A stretch of DNA of 64,000 nt, from NCBI RefSeq assembly GCF_000612505.1, contig NZ_CP004078.1, positions 5,045,001-5,109,000 on the forward strand, given 5' to 3'. Positions 16,696 to 25,042 of this stretch are shown here, one piece after another. The notes under the pieces were generated by a model that worked only from the letters and a program-made list of their open reading frames with translations, did not search any database and was not told where the DNA came from. The position numbers and the translations under genes are program-made. Numbering within the stretch: the stretch's first letter is position 1; every line of letters begins with the position of its first letter. Origin of the DNA: Paenibacillus sabinae T27. Its GTDB lineage: Bacteria > Bacillota > Bacilli > Paenibacillales > Paenibacillaceae.

Positions 16696-17403
16696 GTGAC
16701 TTCCCCCCTGGACCCCGGCCATGCCGGAGAGGAAACCCACAAGGAGCAGGAACCGGCCTTCCCGAGTGTCCTTATCGTTACGGCGGTCGAGGCCGAAGCG
16801 GAAGCGGTCCGCCTCGGCCTCGGCGGCGCAGCCGGCTTCACCGTCATCGCCGCAGGCGCGGGCCCGGCGGCGGCGGCGGCCGGCACCGCCGCTGCGCTTG
16901 CAGCCGGCTCCTACGGCTGCGTCGTCAGCGCCGGGATCGGTGGCGGCTTCCCCGGCAGGGCGGCGGTCGGCTCGCTGGTCATCGCCAGCGAGCTGATCTT
17001 CGCCGACCTCGGGGCCGAGACGCCGGAGGGCTTCCGCAGCGCGGCCGACCTCGGCTTCGGCCGCGTGACGTACCCGGCCGATACGGGCCGGGTAGCGAAG
17101 CTCGCCGCCGGGCTTGCGGCGGCGGGGCTGGCCGTGAGCACGGGACCGGTGCTCACGGTGTCGACGGCGACCGGCTCCGCGGAGACGGCCGCCGCTTTGG
17201 CGGCGCGCGTGCCGGGCGCGGCCGCCGAGGCCATGGAAGGCTGCGGGGTCGCCGCAGCCGCTGCGGCGCGGAATCTCCCGGTGCTGGAGATTCGCGCGAT
17301 CTCGAACCCGGTCGGTCCCCGCGACCGGGCGGCCTGGCGCATCGGCGAGGCGCTGGAAGCGCTCGCCGCCGCCGGGCCCATCCTATCGGAGGTGCTGAAA
17401 TGA
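16696..17403 (+). CDS. mqnB: Futalosine hydrolase
   Basis: A 235-residue protein of the nucleoside phosphorylase/MTA nucleosidase fold. It has the VLIVTAVEAEAEAV start of the fold after a 20-residue tail, a Gly-rich VSAGIGGGFPG, AVGSLVIASELIFADLGAETPEGF, and EAMEGCGVAAAAA near 185 with the ME-G substrate motif. Futalosine hydrolase splits futalosine to hypoxanthine and dehypoxanthine futalosine in the alternative menaquinone pathway. The assignment is strengthened by the 4-base ATGA overlap with mqnD. GTG start, nine bases after AGGAGG. Very Ala/Gly-rich and GC-rich. MqnA, MqnC and MqnE genes are not in the window. Confidence 0.9.
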   Translation: MTSPLDPGHAGEETHKEQEPAFPSVLIVTAVEAEAEAVRLGLGGAAGFTVIAAGAGPAAAAAGTAAALAAGSYGCVVSAGIGGGFPGRAAVGSLVIASELIFADLGAETPEGFRSAADLGFGRVTYPADTGRVAKLAAGLAAAGLAVSTGPVLTVSTATGSAETAAALAARVPGAAAEAMEGCGVAAAAAARNLPVLEIRAISNPVGPRDRAAWRIGEALEALAAAGPILSEVLK

Positions 17404-18251
17404 CCGCAGAATTGAATATTGCTTATTCCCCTTGCCCTAACGATACGTTTGTCTTCCATGCCTGGGCGCATGGCCTTGTACCAGGCGCCCCGAAGCTCAA
17501 TGTCACCTACGCCGACATTGACGTTACGAACGGTCTTGCCGCCGAAGGGACGGGCCTCGACATCCTCAAGATCTCCTACGCCGCCCTGCCCTGGGTGCTG
17601 GACCGGTATGCGCTGCTGCCCTGCGGCGGCGCGCTGGGCCGCGGCTGCGGCCCGCTCCTGCTGACCAAGGGCGGGCCGCTGGATGCCAAGAGCCCCGCGG
17701 CGCTGTCGGGCCGCCGGGTCGCCGTCCCAAGCGAGCGCTCCACCGCCTATCTGCTGTTCCGGCTGTGGGCGGCAAGCCATGTCCCCGGCGGCGTCGGCGA
17801 AATTGTCGTCATGCCCTTCAATGAAATTATGCCCGCGGTGCGGGACGGGAAGATTAACGCCGGACTTGTCATCCACGAAGCCCGGTTCACCTACGCTTCC
17901 TACGGGCTGCATATGCTGGTCGATCTCGGAAGCTGGTGGGAGAGCGACACGGGACTTCCCATCCCCCTCGGAGCGATTGTCGCCCGCCGTGATCTTGACG
18001 CGGACGCCATCAGCGGCTGGATTCGCAGCTCGCTCCGGCACGCCTGGGACAACCCTCAGGCTTCGCGGGAGTACGTTCTCGGGCATGCCCAGGAACTGTC
18101 GCCGCAGGTGGCGAAATCGCATATCGATCTCTATGTAAACGACTTTACGATGGATCTGGGCGACAGCGGCTATGCCGCCATTACGGCCCTGCTGGGCAGA
18201 GCCGCAGCCGAAGGCCTCGTTCCATCGGTCGACCCCGCGCTGCTGCGCTAG
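17400..18251 (+). CDS. mqnD: 1,4-dihydroxy-6-naphthoate synthase
   Basis: A 283-residue periplasmic-binding-protein-like enzyme with the MqnD signature IAYSPCPNDTFVFHAWAHG at its start, followed by DVTNGLAAEGTGLDILKISYAAL and FNEIMPAVRDGKINAGLVIHE. It converts cyclic dehypoxanthine futalosine to 1,4-dihydroxy-6-naphthoate. Translation is coupled to mqnB. Together the two show that this organism makes menaquinone through futalosine rather than (or besides) the classical Men pathway. A strong terminator follows. Symbol given with confidence from motif and context. Confidence 0.93.
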   Translation: MTAELNIAYSPCPNDTFVFHAWAHGLVPGAPKLNVTYADIDVTNGLAAEGTGLDILKISYAALPWVLDRYALLPCGGALGRGCGPLLLTKGGPLDAKSPAALSGRRVAVPSERSTAYLLFRLWAASHVPGGVGEIVVMPFNEIMPAVRDGKINAGLVIHEARFTYASYGLHMLVDLGSWWESDTGLPIPLGAIVARRDLDADAISGWIRSSLRHAWDNPQASREYVLGHAQELSPQVAKSHIDLYVNDFTMDLGDSGYAAITALLGRAAAEGLVPSVDPALLR

Positions 18252-18277
18252 TTGCAAGCGGGCTGCCACCGAACGAT

Positions 18278-18320
18278 AAATCCCCGGGAATGCTTCTTTC
18301 GAAGCTCCCGGGGATTTTTT
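18278..18320 (+). terminator. Terminator of mqnBD
   Basis: A 12-bp stem AAATCCCCGGGA/TCCCGGGGATTT with TTTTTT after it. Confidence 0.88.
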
Positions 18321-18379
18321 GCAAATGCCTCTATCTTGGTTTGACCGGCAGCCACCAGTTGCTGCATATTCCGAATCCA

Positions 18380-18982
18380 TTAATTCGGAAATGCTCTCTT
18401 TGGTCCCATCCATGCCTCTGTAAAATCTATCCATTCAGCTTCTTTCCAGTGAACCATCTCCAATAATCGGGCATAGGCGTCTCCTTCAAGCTTCAACAGC
18501 TTGGCAAATGCGGGCTCGGTTTTTAACCCCCTGCTTTTTAATTCCCGAATCGCGCTCAGACCCTCGTCTCCCAGTATGGTTAAAATTCGGTGTTCGATCA
18601 GCATGTGCCTGTAGCCATTTTGCTCTTTAGTCGGAACCGGTTGACCGAATATTTCAATGGGCCATCCCTGGAACCTGAAATTTGCAACAATTCGTCTAAT
18701 CCCGTCTACCGTTCGGGTTACACATCGAAAATCTTGCAGATCGCCAAACTCCGATACCATCCATTGTTTAAAACCGTTAAAATCGTGAACTTCGCAAATG
18801 ATGTCCAGATCACTATCCGGAAGATCAATATGAATGGGAATCGTGCCAACCAAAATGGGGTCGTAGCCGTGCAGCACATCCATTATTTTCAGTTTGCTTA
18901 ACGTCTCATAAGCACTTCTTTGCCTCTCTGTACCCCGGGCCAAATACTCAAGGGTTGTAAAGTCTTGGTTTAGGTTGTTCAA
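18380..18982 (-). CDS. DUF4269-family nucleotidyltransferase-like protein
   Basis: A 200-residue protein recognised as DUF4269. It has a nucleotidyltransferase-like core: GTIPIHIDLPDSDLDIICEV near residues 46-65 supplies the acidic pair of a minimal NTase, and FRFQGWPIEIFGQPVP near 105 supplies a third acid. Substrate and role are unknown. Its start is a TTG at 18982 with only a weak GGAATG upstream. It converges on mqnD across a terminator. Confidence 0.7.
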   Translation of the reverse strand: MNNLNQDFTTLEYLARGTERQRSAYETLSKLKIMDVLHGYDPILVGTIPIHIDLPDSDLDIICEVHDFNGFKQWMVSEFGDLQDFRCVTRTVDGIRRIVANFRFQGWPIEIFGQPVPTKEQNGYRHMLIEHRILTILGDEGLSAIRELKSRGLKTEPAFAKLLKLEGDAYARLLEMVHWKEAEWIDFTEAWMGPKRAFPN

Positions 18983-19138
18983 GCTTGAATCATTCCATTC
19001 TTCGGCACGTTAGTTGTGCTGCATAACCCAATCTTACTTTTTTATATGAAGCTGAACAACCGCCGCACATTTACTGCGGCTTCCGGCATAAACTGGTATA
19101 ATATCCATCAAAATACTTGGGAAATGGAGAGTGGAACC

Positions 19139-19960
19139 ATGATCCCCGAAGGAAATCATCAATCCAACATTGTACGATTCAAGGGATTTCAGAATGAATA
19201 CGACCGTTACCGGCCTCAGGCGCCCAGGCTCGTGACCGAACTGCTTACAGGCTATTTGAAGCGCAGGCCCGCCCTTGTTGTGGACCTTGGCTGCGGCACC
19301 GGATTGTCTACTTTCCTATGGCTGGCGGCCGCCGATTCGGTCATCGGCATAGAGCCAGGCGACGATATGCGCGGCAAGGCGCTGGAGAAGTGGAAAGCGC
19401 TCGGCAGTCCGGAGGGGATCTCGTTCATCCCGGGTTATTCCAATTCGCTCGGCCTGCCGCCGGAGAGCGCCGACATAGTGACCTGCTCCCAGTCCTTCCA
19501 CTGGATGGAGCCCGTAAGCACGCTCAAGGAAGCGGGGCGGGTACTTAAGGCTAGAGGAATCTTCGCCGCCTACGACTGCGACTGGCCGCCGGTGCTCGAA
19601 CCGTCGATTGAAACCCTCTACCACGAACTGATCGAGCAGGCCGAAGCGATTATCGGGCGCCGGCTGCCGGCGGAGGAGCGGGCCTTTAAGTGGAATAAGG
19701 ATGAGCATCTGCGCCGGATTAAGGACAGCGGTGAATTTGCCTTCGCCCGCGAAGTCGTCTTCCACAACACCGAGCGCTGCGACGCGGAGCGGTATGTCGG
19801 CCTCACGCTCAGCCAGGGAGGCGTCCAGACCGTGCTTCGGCTCGGCGGAGGGGAGCTTGATGAGACAATAGCCGTTTACCGGGAAGAGGTCGAGCGTTAT
19901 TTTGACGGCCGCACTTTGGAGACGCTGTTAAGCTACCGTATAAAACTCGGAATCAAATAG
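19139..19960 (+). CDS. Class I SAM-dependent methyltransferase
   Basis: A 273-residue methyltransferase. Motif I VVDLGCGTGLSTF (near 45), an acidic residue in SVIGIEPGDDM (near 72), and ADIVTCSQSFHWMEP (near 118) match the YcgJ/BioC-like methyltransferases with the HWME motif. I start at the ATG at 19139, nine bases after GGAG; upstream in-frame codons lack a ribosome site. A TATAAT-like element lies at about 19097. Substrate unknown. Confidence 0.82.
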   Translation: MIPEGNHQSNIVRFKGFQNEYDRYRPQAPRLVTELLTGYLKRRPALVVDLGCGTGLSTFLWLAAADSVIGIEPGDDMRGKALEKWKALGSPEGISFIPGYSNSLGLPPESADIVTCSQSFHWMEPVSTLKEAGRVLKARGIFAAYDCDWPPVLEPSIETLYHELIEQAEAIIGRRLPAEERAFKWNKDEHLRRIKDSGEFAFAREVVFHNTERCDAERYVGLTLSQGGVQTVLRLGGGELDETIAVYREEVERYFDGRTLETLLSYRIKLGIK

Positions 19961-19971
19961 GATACAGGGAT

Positions 19972-20016
19972 AAAGCCTTCGGCCGCGCGTCATTCGCACT
20001 TTCGGAGGCTTTGCTT
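19972..20016 (+). terminator. Probable terminator after the methyltransferase gene
   Basis: AAAGCCT (19972-19978) and AGGCTTT (20006-20012) pair around a loop with further GC pairing. The T tract is short (TTTGCTTT), so strength is uncertain. Confidence 0.5.
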
Positions 20017-20156
20017 TGGCAAAGGCGCTTTAGCTGTTTCGAGTTCGTAATGTTGTAAAAACTGCCCCGCGTCCCTCTGTCTTCAAGGTGCTATAATGAA
20101 AATAACTGAAAACCTTATATTTTTTCTAAAATTTTTTCGAAAAGAGATGACAACAC

Positions 20157-21254
20157 ATGGACGAGGGGCTGCAGGAGCGCCTTGAAAAGTTTGGTTTTTC
20201 ACTTTATATGATACGGGTTACACTCGCAGCCTCGCTGTCCTGGATGGTTGTTCACGCCATGTACGGCAACGAGTTCTCGTACTTCGCGCCGCTGGCGGCG
20301 ATTCTGATTACCCAGGGCACGGTGAAGGCTTCGCTCGAGAAGGGGCTGTGCCGGTTGCTTGGCATTGTGCTCGGCGGAAGCGTCAGTCTGACGATCGGGC
20401 ACTTTTTCGATGTCGGGCCGCTGTCCATCCTGCTGATCCTGCTGATCGGCCTCGGCGTGGCGACCGCCTGCCGGATTAACTTTCAGGCCATTACGCAAGT
20501 TGGCGTCACTTCGGTGCTGGCTCTGACCTTCTTTCAGGATCATTATGTCGTATTCCGAGCTACAGATACGCTGATTGGTGTAGCCTTCGCTTTACTCTTC
20601 AATATCGTTATCGTGCCGCCTAAAGGCTTCGTCAATGTGAAGAACACTGCATTGGCCGGCACTCTGCTGTTAGCCGACGGATTGAGCGGACTTGCGCCAG
20701 GACGGGATGAGAAAGATCAGCGCGAAGCGCTCAAGCGGGCCGGAGAGCTGCTGAAGGACAGCGCCCAGAAACAAAATGAGATGCTTTTTACCCTGTCGCA
20801 TATTCCCTGCCGGAACAATTTGTCCGTCATGAAGCAATCGATCACCCATTTACAAACGATGCACGGGTATGTGAAAGAAATCGCAACCGAGCTGCGCCTG
20901 CTGCCGCCGCATTACGCCGCCGCCGACTGGATGAAGCAGACTTTGACTGCAACATCGGACTGCATTGCCATCTTCGGAGCCAAGACTTTGTCGAACACGG
21001 AGTGCGACGGTTCACTGCCTGATGCCCTGCGCCGCGCCCGCCAGCTTCAGCTCACCAGCTTCGCCGAGCTTCAGGGCAGCTGCCCGCTGACCGCCATCCG
21101 CGACCTCGGCGCGGTCTTCTCGCACCTGAACCGGCTGCTGGATGAAGTGGAGCGCGCCGACTTCGCGGTCTGCTCCGCCGCTCCGCAGCGTGCCCGGGCT
21201 CATGCGAGCCGGGCCGTACGCGTCGTCAAAAAGGGACTCTCCCACAAGCTATAA
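20157..21254 (+). CDS. Aromatic-acid exporter-like (FUSC/ArAE family) membrane protein
   Basis: A 365-residue protein. The first 165 residues hold five or six closely spaced hydrophobic helices, including GLCRLLGIVLGGSVSLTIGHFF and ITQVGVTSVLALTFFQD, typical of the FUSC/ArAE fold (B. subtilis YgaE-type, DUF939). The remainder is a soluble, mostly helical tail. The family is linked to export of aromatic carboxylates but the substrate here is unknown. The ribosome site is weak (AAGAGATG). Confidence 0.78.
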   Translation: MDEGLQERLEKFGFSLYMIRVTLAASLSWMVVHAMYGNEFSYFAPLAAILITQGTVKASLEKGLCRLLGIVLGGSVSLTIGHFFDVGPLSILLILLIGLGVATACRINFQAITQVGVTSVLALTFFQDHYVVFRATDTLIGVAFALLFNIVIVPPKGFVNVKNTALAGTLLLADGLSGLAPGRDEKDQREALKRAGELLKDSAQKQNEMLFTLSHIPCRNNLSVMKQSITHLQTMHGYVKEIATELRLLPPHYAAADWMKQTLTATSDCIAIFGAKTLSNTECDGSLPDALRRARQLQLTSFAELQGSCPLTAIRDLGAVFSHLNRLLDEVERADFAVCSAAPQRARAHASRAVRVVKKGLSHKL

Positions 21255-21276
21255 GCTTGGGAGCGTCCCTTTTTTT
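21228..21276. terminator. Bidirectional terminator between FUSC and flavin reductase genes
   Basis: A long nested hairpin: AAAAAGGGAC pairs with GTCCCTTTTT around CTCCCACAAGCT-ATA-AGCTTGGGAG. It overlaps the FUSC stop codon and serves both converging genes. Confidence 0.85.
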
Positions 21277-21299
21277 GTACCATCTATACTTCTCCGTTC

Positions 21300-21905
21300 T
21301 CATTTCTCCTCGTAGACCGGCCGCTCCAGATCGAAGATCCGCCCGATAGCGCTGTATGACGATCCCGCCAGGCGGCTGATAGGCTTCAGCTTGCCGATGT
21401 CGATCCGGCCATTATGAACAAGGTCGTCCCGCACATAGAAGCTCAGCACCTCGCCGATAATAACATCAAATTTGCCCAGCTCCACAATCTGCGCAAGGCG
21501 GCATTCCATCGCAACCGGACTTTCCTGCACCCGCGGCACAGACACCGTGGTACCGGGAACGGCCGTCAGTCCCGCAAGCGTAAGCTCGCTAATATGGGCG
21601 GGTGCATTGATGGACGTATGATTGATCGCCTCAATGTTGTCCTCGTCCGTGACATGGATGACAAACTCCTGATTCGCCAGAATATTGCGCGCCGTATCCT
21701 TCAGCGTGCCGTCCGCATGCCGCCCGCAGGAGAACATGAGCATCGGCGGATCATTGTTCACAATGTTAAAATAGCTGAATGGAGCCGCATTGACGACCCC
21801 CTCCGCACTCACCGAGGTGACAAACGCAATGGGTCTTGGGACCACGCTGCCAATCAGCAGCTTGTAATTGTCACGGGCTGTCTGTTCGTTCATTTTAAAA
21901 ATCAT
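21300..21905 (-). CDS. Flavin reductase-like FMN-binding protein
   Basis: A 201-residue protein of the flavin reductase/split-barrel family. GSVVPRPIAFVTSVSAEGVVNAAPFSYFN near residues 18-46 is the signature (RPIAF, N-APFS), and the NDPPMLMFSCGRHADGTLKDT stretch contributes to FMN binding. Such proteins reduce FMN with NAD(P)H or bind it as an oxidoreductase. Start at 21905 follows GGAGGGGG and overlaps the end of the EamA gene by 11 bases, so the two are coupled. Function beyond flavin binding is not clear. Confidence 0.8.
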   Translation of the reverse strand: MIFKMNEQTARDNYKLLIGSVVPRPIAFVTSVSAEGVVNAAPFSYFNIVNNDPPMLMFSCGRHADGTLKDTARNILANQEFVIHVTDEDNIEAINHTSINAPAHISELTLAGLTAVPGTTVSVPRVQESPVAMECRLAQIVELGKFDVIIGEVLSFYVRDDLVHNGRIDIGKLKPISRLAGSSYSAIGRIFDLERPVYEEK

Positions 21906-22821
21906 AGTCCCCCTCCTCCAAGGCTCTGATTTCTGCCACTGCAGACGCCGGGCTGCGCCGGAACCGGACATTGACCAGTATGATGCTGATTACGACCAGA
22001 ATCAGGCCTATCACCAGATTAATCGTTATCTTCTCATTTAGGAAGAGGACGCTGGAACCGATGGAGACGAGCGGGACCAGAAAAGTATAAGAAGCCACCT
22101 TTCCGGCCTCCCCTTCGTGAATCAGCTTGAAATATACGAGCCAGCCGAGCGCAATCACAAATATGGAAATGAACAGCGTGACCGCGACAAAATCGGTGCT
22201 CCATCTGATGGCTTTCCATGGCTCGGCCGCGCTGCCGGCCACAAGCAGGATCAGCCCCCCGAGTGTGATCTGCATGGCCGTCATCCACAGCATATCGACC
22301 CGCACCGCATTTCGCTTCATATACACCGTCCCAAGTGCCCAGCACAAGGCGGTAGCCAGCGCGAGAAGGATACCAAGAAGCGAAATGCTGCCGGTCAGGC
22401 CGCCCGCGCTCAAGCAAGCCACGCCCAGAAAACCGAGCACGAGCCCCCCAATTTTTTGCCCATGCATCTCTTCCCCAAGCCACAACCAGGAAAAAATCCC
22501 GAGCAGCACCGGCTGAAGAAAGACGATCGCCGAGAACAGTCCCGCCGGCACGTACTGCAGCCCGATCGTTTGTACGCCGTAATACAGCGCTATGCTTAAC
22601 AGGGCCGAGCCCAAATATACCGGCCACAGTGTCTTAAACCGGAGCAGCCGCGCTTTGGGCAGCGCGATCAGGATCAGCAGCACACCTCCGATTACGGTAC
22701 GGATACCCGAGAATAGCAGTGGCGGCGCGTAAGCCAGCGCGATTTTGGATAAAGGCCAATTAATGCCCCAGACGAGGACGAGAAAAGCCAATAATAGAAC
22801 ACCCGATTTTTGACGTGTCAT
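21895..22821 (-). CDS. EamA/DMT-family exporter
   Basis: A 308-residue ten-helix transporter with two EamA repeats (LVLVWGINWPLSKIALAY in the first; WALGTVYMKRNAVRVD at the start of the second). Start at 22821 follows GGGAGAG. It is cotranscribed with the flavin reductase gene and divergent from a LysR gene; in such arrangements the LysR protein usually controls the transporter. Substrate unknown. Confidence 0.84.
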   Translation of the reverse strand: MTRQKSGVLLLAFLVLVWGINWPLSKIALAYAPPLLFSGIRTVIGGVLLILIALPKARLLRFKTLWPVYLGSALLSIALYYGVQTIGLQYVPAGLFSAIVFLQPVLLGIFSWLWLGEEMHGQKIGGLVLGFLGVACLSAGGLTGSISLLGILLALATALCWALGTVYMKRNAVRVDMLWMTAMQITLGGLILLVAGSAAEPWKAIRWSTDFVAVTLFISIFVIALGWLVYFKLIHEGEAGKVASYTFLVPLVSIGSSVLFLNEKITINLVIGLILVVISIILVNVRFRRSPASAVAEIRALEEGDYDF

Positions 22822-22879
22822 ATGGTACTCTCCCTTGTTTTTGAACCTTTCCTGATGATACAATACTTCCAAGCATAAA

Positions 22880-22899
22880 TATAATGAATTTTTATTATA
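22880..22899. promoter_or_regulatory. AT-rich dyad in the LysR/EamA divergent region
   Basis: TATAAT-N8-ATTATA lies between the two divergent genes and overlaps the possible promoters. It is a candidate LysR-type site, but AT-rich palindromes arise easily. Confidence 0.35.
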
Positions 22900-22919
22900 A
22901 GGAGCATATCAAATTTGTT

Positions 22920-23837
22920 ATGAACAAAGTGCAGATTGAGCTGTTCGTCAAAATTGCGGAAAGCGGCAGTTTCACACGGGCCGGACAGGAAATGAACATG
23001 ACCCAGCCTGCGGTCAGCCGGGCGATTTCTACGCTCGAAGCCGAGCTGGATGTGCAGCTGCTGGTGCGGGACCGGCGCGGTATTTCGCTGACGGAGGTGG
23101 GCAAGCGGATTCTCGTTGCCTTTCGCGACATTCTCAAGGGATTCGGCAAGGTGGAGCAGGAAATCGCAGCGGAAAAAGGGCTCGAAAAAGGCCTGATTAC
23201 CATCGGCGCTTTTCCCGCGGCCTCGTCCTATTTCATTCCGAAAATTATCGGCGCCATTAACCGGCAATATCCCCAGCTTGAATTCCGTCTCCATGAGGGC
23301 ACGATTGCCGAAGTGAAGGAATGGCTGGAGACGGGAGTGATCGATGTCGGTATATTGATACCGCCCACCGACGAATTCGATTCGTTTCCTTTGTTCCGCG
23401 AGAAGCTGTACGCGGTTCTTCCTGCCGGGCATCCGCTTGCGAAGAAGTCTGTCGTCAAGGTACGGGATTTCGAGAAGGAATCGATGCTGATCTGCAAATC
23501 GGGCTACGAGCCTCCCGTCGTCGAGTTGTTCGAGAGAACGGGAGTGAATCTGAACGTGAAATACGTGATCAACAGCTATCACACCGCCCTCAATATGGTG
23601 CGGGAGGGTTTGGCCTCTGCCGTTATGGCCCAGCTGTCCCTGCTGTCACCACCGGACGGCGTCGCCATCCGGGAGCTCGAGCCTCCGGCGTACCGGGACA
23701 TCCGCCTTGCAGTGCACTCGGCCGACAGATGCTCGATTGCGGTCAGGCTCTTTATCGACACGGCGCTGAAGCTGTTTGCGGAAGGCGAAGAAGGAGACCT
23801 TAAGCCGGAGGCGGGAATAGACCGAATTCATATGTGA
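22920..23837 (+). CDS. LysR-family transcriptional regulator
   Basis: A 305-residue LysR protein: helix-turn-helix at 5-60 (IELFVKIAESGSFTRAGQEMNMTQPAVSRAISTLEAEL with the LysR TQPAVSRAI core) and a two-lobed periplasmic-binding-like effector domain (from about 90). I prefer the ATG at 22920, which fits family N-termini, but AAGGAG is 15 bases away; the ATG at 22884 has no ribosome site. It is divergent from the EamA/flavin reductase operon and 20 bases upstream of an aldo/keto reductase gene, so it may control both. Effector unknown. Confidence 0.85.
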   Translation: MNKVQIELFVKIAESGSFTRAGQEMNMTQPAVSRAISTLEAELDVQLLVRDRRGISLTEVGKRILVAFRDILKGFGKVEQEIAAEKGLEKGLITIGAFPAASSYFIPKIIGAINRQYPQLEFRLHEGTIAEVKEWLETGVIDVGILIPPTDEFDSFPLFREKLYAVLPAGHPLAKKSVVKVRDFEKESMLICKSGYEPPVVELFERTGVNLNVKYVINSYHTALNMVREGLASAVMAQLSLLSPPDGVAIRELEPPAYRDIRLAVHSADRCSIAVRLFIDTALKLFAEGEEGDLKPEAGIDRIHM

Positions 23838-23857
23838 ACAAAGGGAGAGATTGGGGT

Positions 23858-24835
23858 ATGAAATATCAACGGCTTGGAGGAAGCGGGCTGCAAGTATCGC
23901 AGCTGGGACTTGGAACCAACGCCTTCGGCAAACGGGCGGACCAGGCCGCTTCCTCGGCGGTGCTGCATACCGCGCTGGATAACGGGATCAACTTCATCGA
24001 CACCGCCAATATATACGCCGGAACGGAATCGGAGCGGATTATTGGGGAAGCGCTCGCGGGGAGAAGGCATGAAGCCGTGCTCGCGACCAAAGCCGGGCTG
24101 GTACGAAGCCCCGGCCCCGGTGGCAGCGGTTCGTCCAGATTTCATCTCATGCGGGAGCTGGAGGACAGCCTCCGGCGCCTGAAGACGGACTATGTCGACC
24201 TGTACCAGATTCACACCTTCGATCCCTATACGCCGCTGGAGGAAACGCTGCGCACGCTGGACGATATGGTATCCTCCGGCAAGGTGCGCTATATCGGCGC
24301 CTCCAATTATGCCGCCTGGGAGCTGATGAAGGCGCTCGGCATCAGCGAACGGGCAGGCTATGAGCGCTATGTATCGCTTCAGTGCAGCTATTCGCTGGCC
24401 GACCGCACGCCGGAGCGGGAGCTCGTTCCGCTCAGCCTGGACCAGGGCGTCGGCATCATCCCTTACTTCCCGCTTGCCGGCGGTATCCTGACCGGCAAAT
24501 ACGGCGAGGGGAATAAAGCCCCCGCAGGCTCAAGAGCCGACACCGATCCGAACTTCGCCCGGTTCCTGACCGATGAACGGATCGCCCTGGGGCGGGAGAC
24601 GGCGTCGCTCGCGGCGGAGCTTCAGACAACTCCCGCCGCTCTGTCGCTGTCCTGGCTCATGAGCCGTCCGGCAGTGTCCACTGTCATTGTCGGCGCTACC
24701 CGGGCGGAGCAGCTCGAAGAGAGCCTGAAGAGCGTCTCCCTTGCCCTGAACAGCGAGACGCTGGAGAAGCTTGACGCTATTAGTCAACCTTTTATCCACA
24801 GCGAACCGTTTGCGGTGTATCGGCTGCCGGAGTAA
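23858..24835 (+). CDS. Aldo/keto reductase
   Basis: A 325-residue TIM-barrel NADPH oxidoreductase. The catalytic tetrad is visible: Asp and Tyr in NFIDTANIYAGTESE (near 47 and 52), Lys in LATKAG (near 80) and His in QIHTFDP (near 122). The NADP-binding end VSTVIVGATRAEQLEE is present near the C-terminus. Length and order match the YghZ/Kvbeta-like class. It follows the LysR gene closely and is likely in the same transcript. Substrate unknown; no disulfide- or metal-related partners are near. Confidence 0.88.
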   Translation: MKYQRLGGSGLQVSQLGLGTNAFGKRADQAASSAVLHTALDNGINFIDTANIYAGTESERIIGEALAGRRHEAVLATKAGLVRSPGPGGSGSSRFHLMRELEDSLRRLKTDYVDLYQIHTFDPYTPLEETLRTLDDMVSSGKVRYIGASNYAAWELMKALGISERAGYERYVSLQCSYSLADRTPERELVPLSLDQGVGIIPYFPLAGGILTGKYGEGNKAPAGSRADTDPNFARFLTDERIALGRETASLAAELQTTPAALSLSWLMSRPAVSTVIVGATRAEQLEESLKSVSLALNSETLEKLDAISQPFIHSEPFAVYRLPE

Positions 24836-25042
24836 ACGGCGGGCATCAGCGAACTGCCCGGGCTTATACTTCGCCTGCTGCACAGTTTAAGCGACCTGTT
24901 CAAAGGATTCTTTATTGGTAATCCGATACAAATTCCCTTTTCCCATCGACAAATTAGGACAAGTTATTTACTCCAAAGCTGATATACTACAAGTCAAAAT
25001 CGGCTATTGTCCGGTTTATACCATTTCGGGGAGGAACAGAAT

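Noticed and set aside
16911..18434. A 507-codon open frame on the minus strand over mqnB and mqnD
   Set aside because: It runs antisense to two well-identified, coupled genes and through their terminator.
22818..23582. A 254-codon minus-strand frame opposite the LysR gene
   Set aside because: Antisense shadow; the LysR protein on the plus strand has a full domain set.
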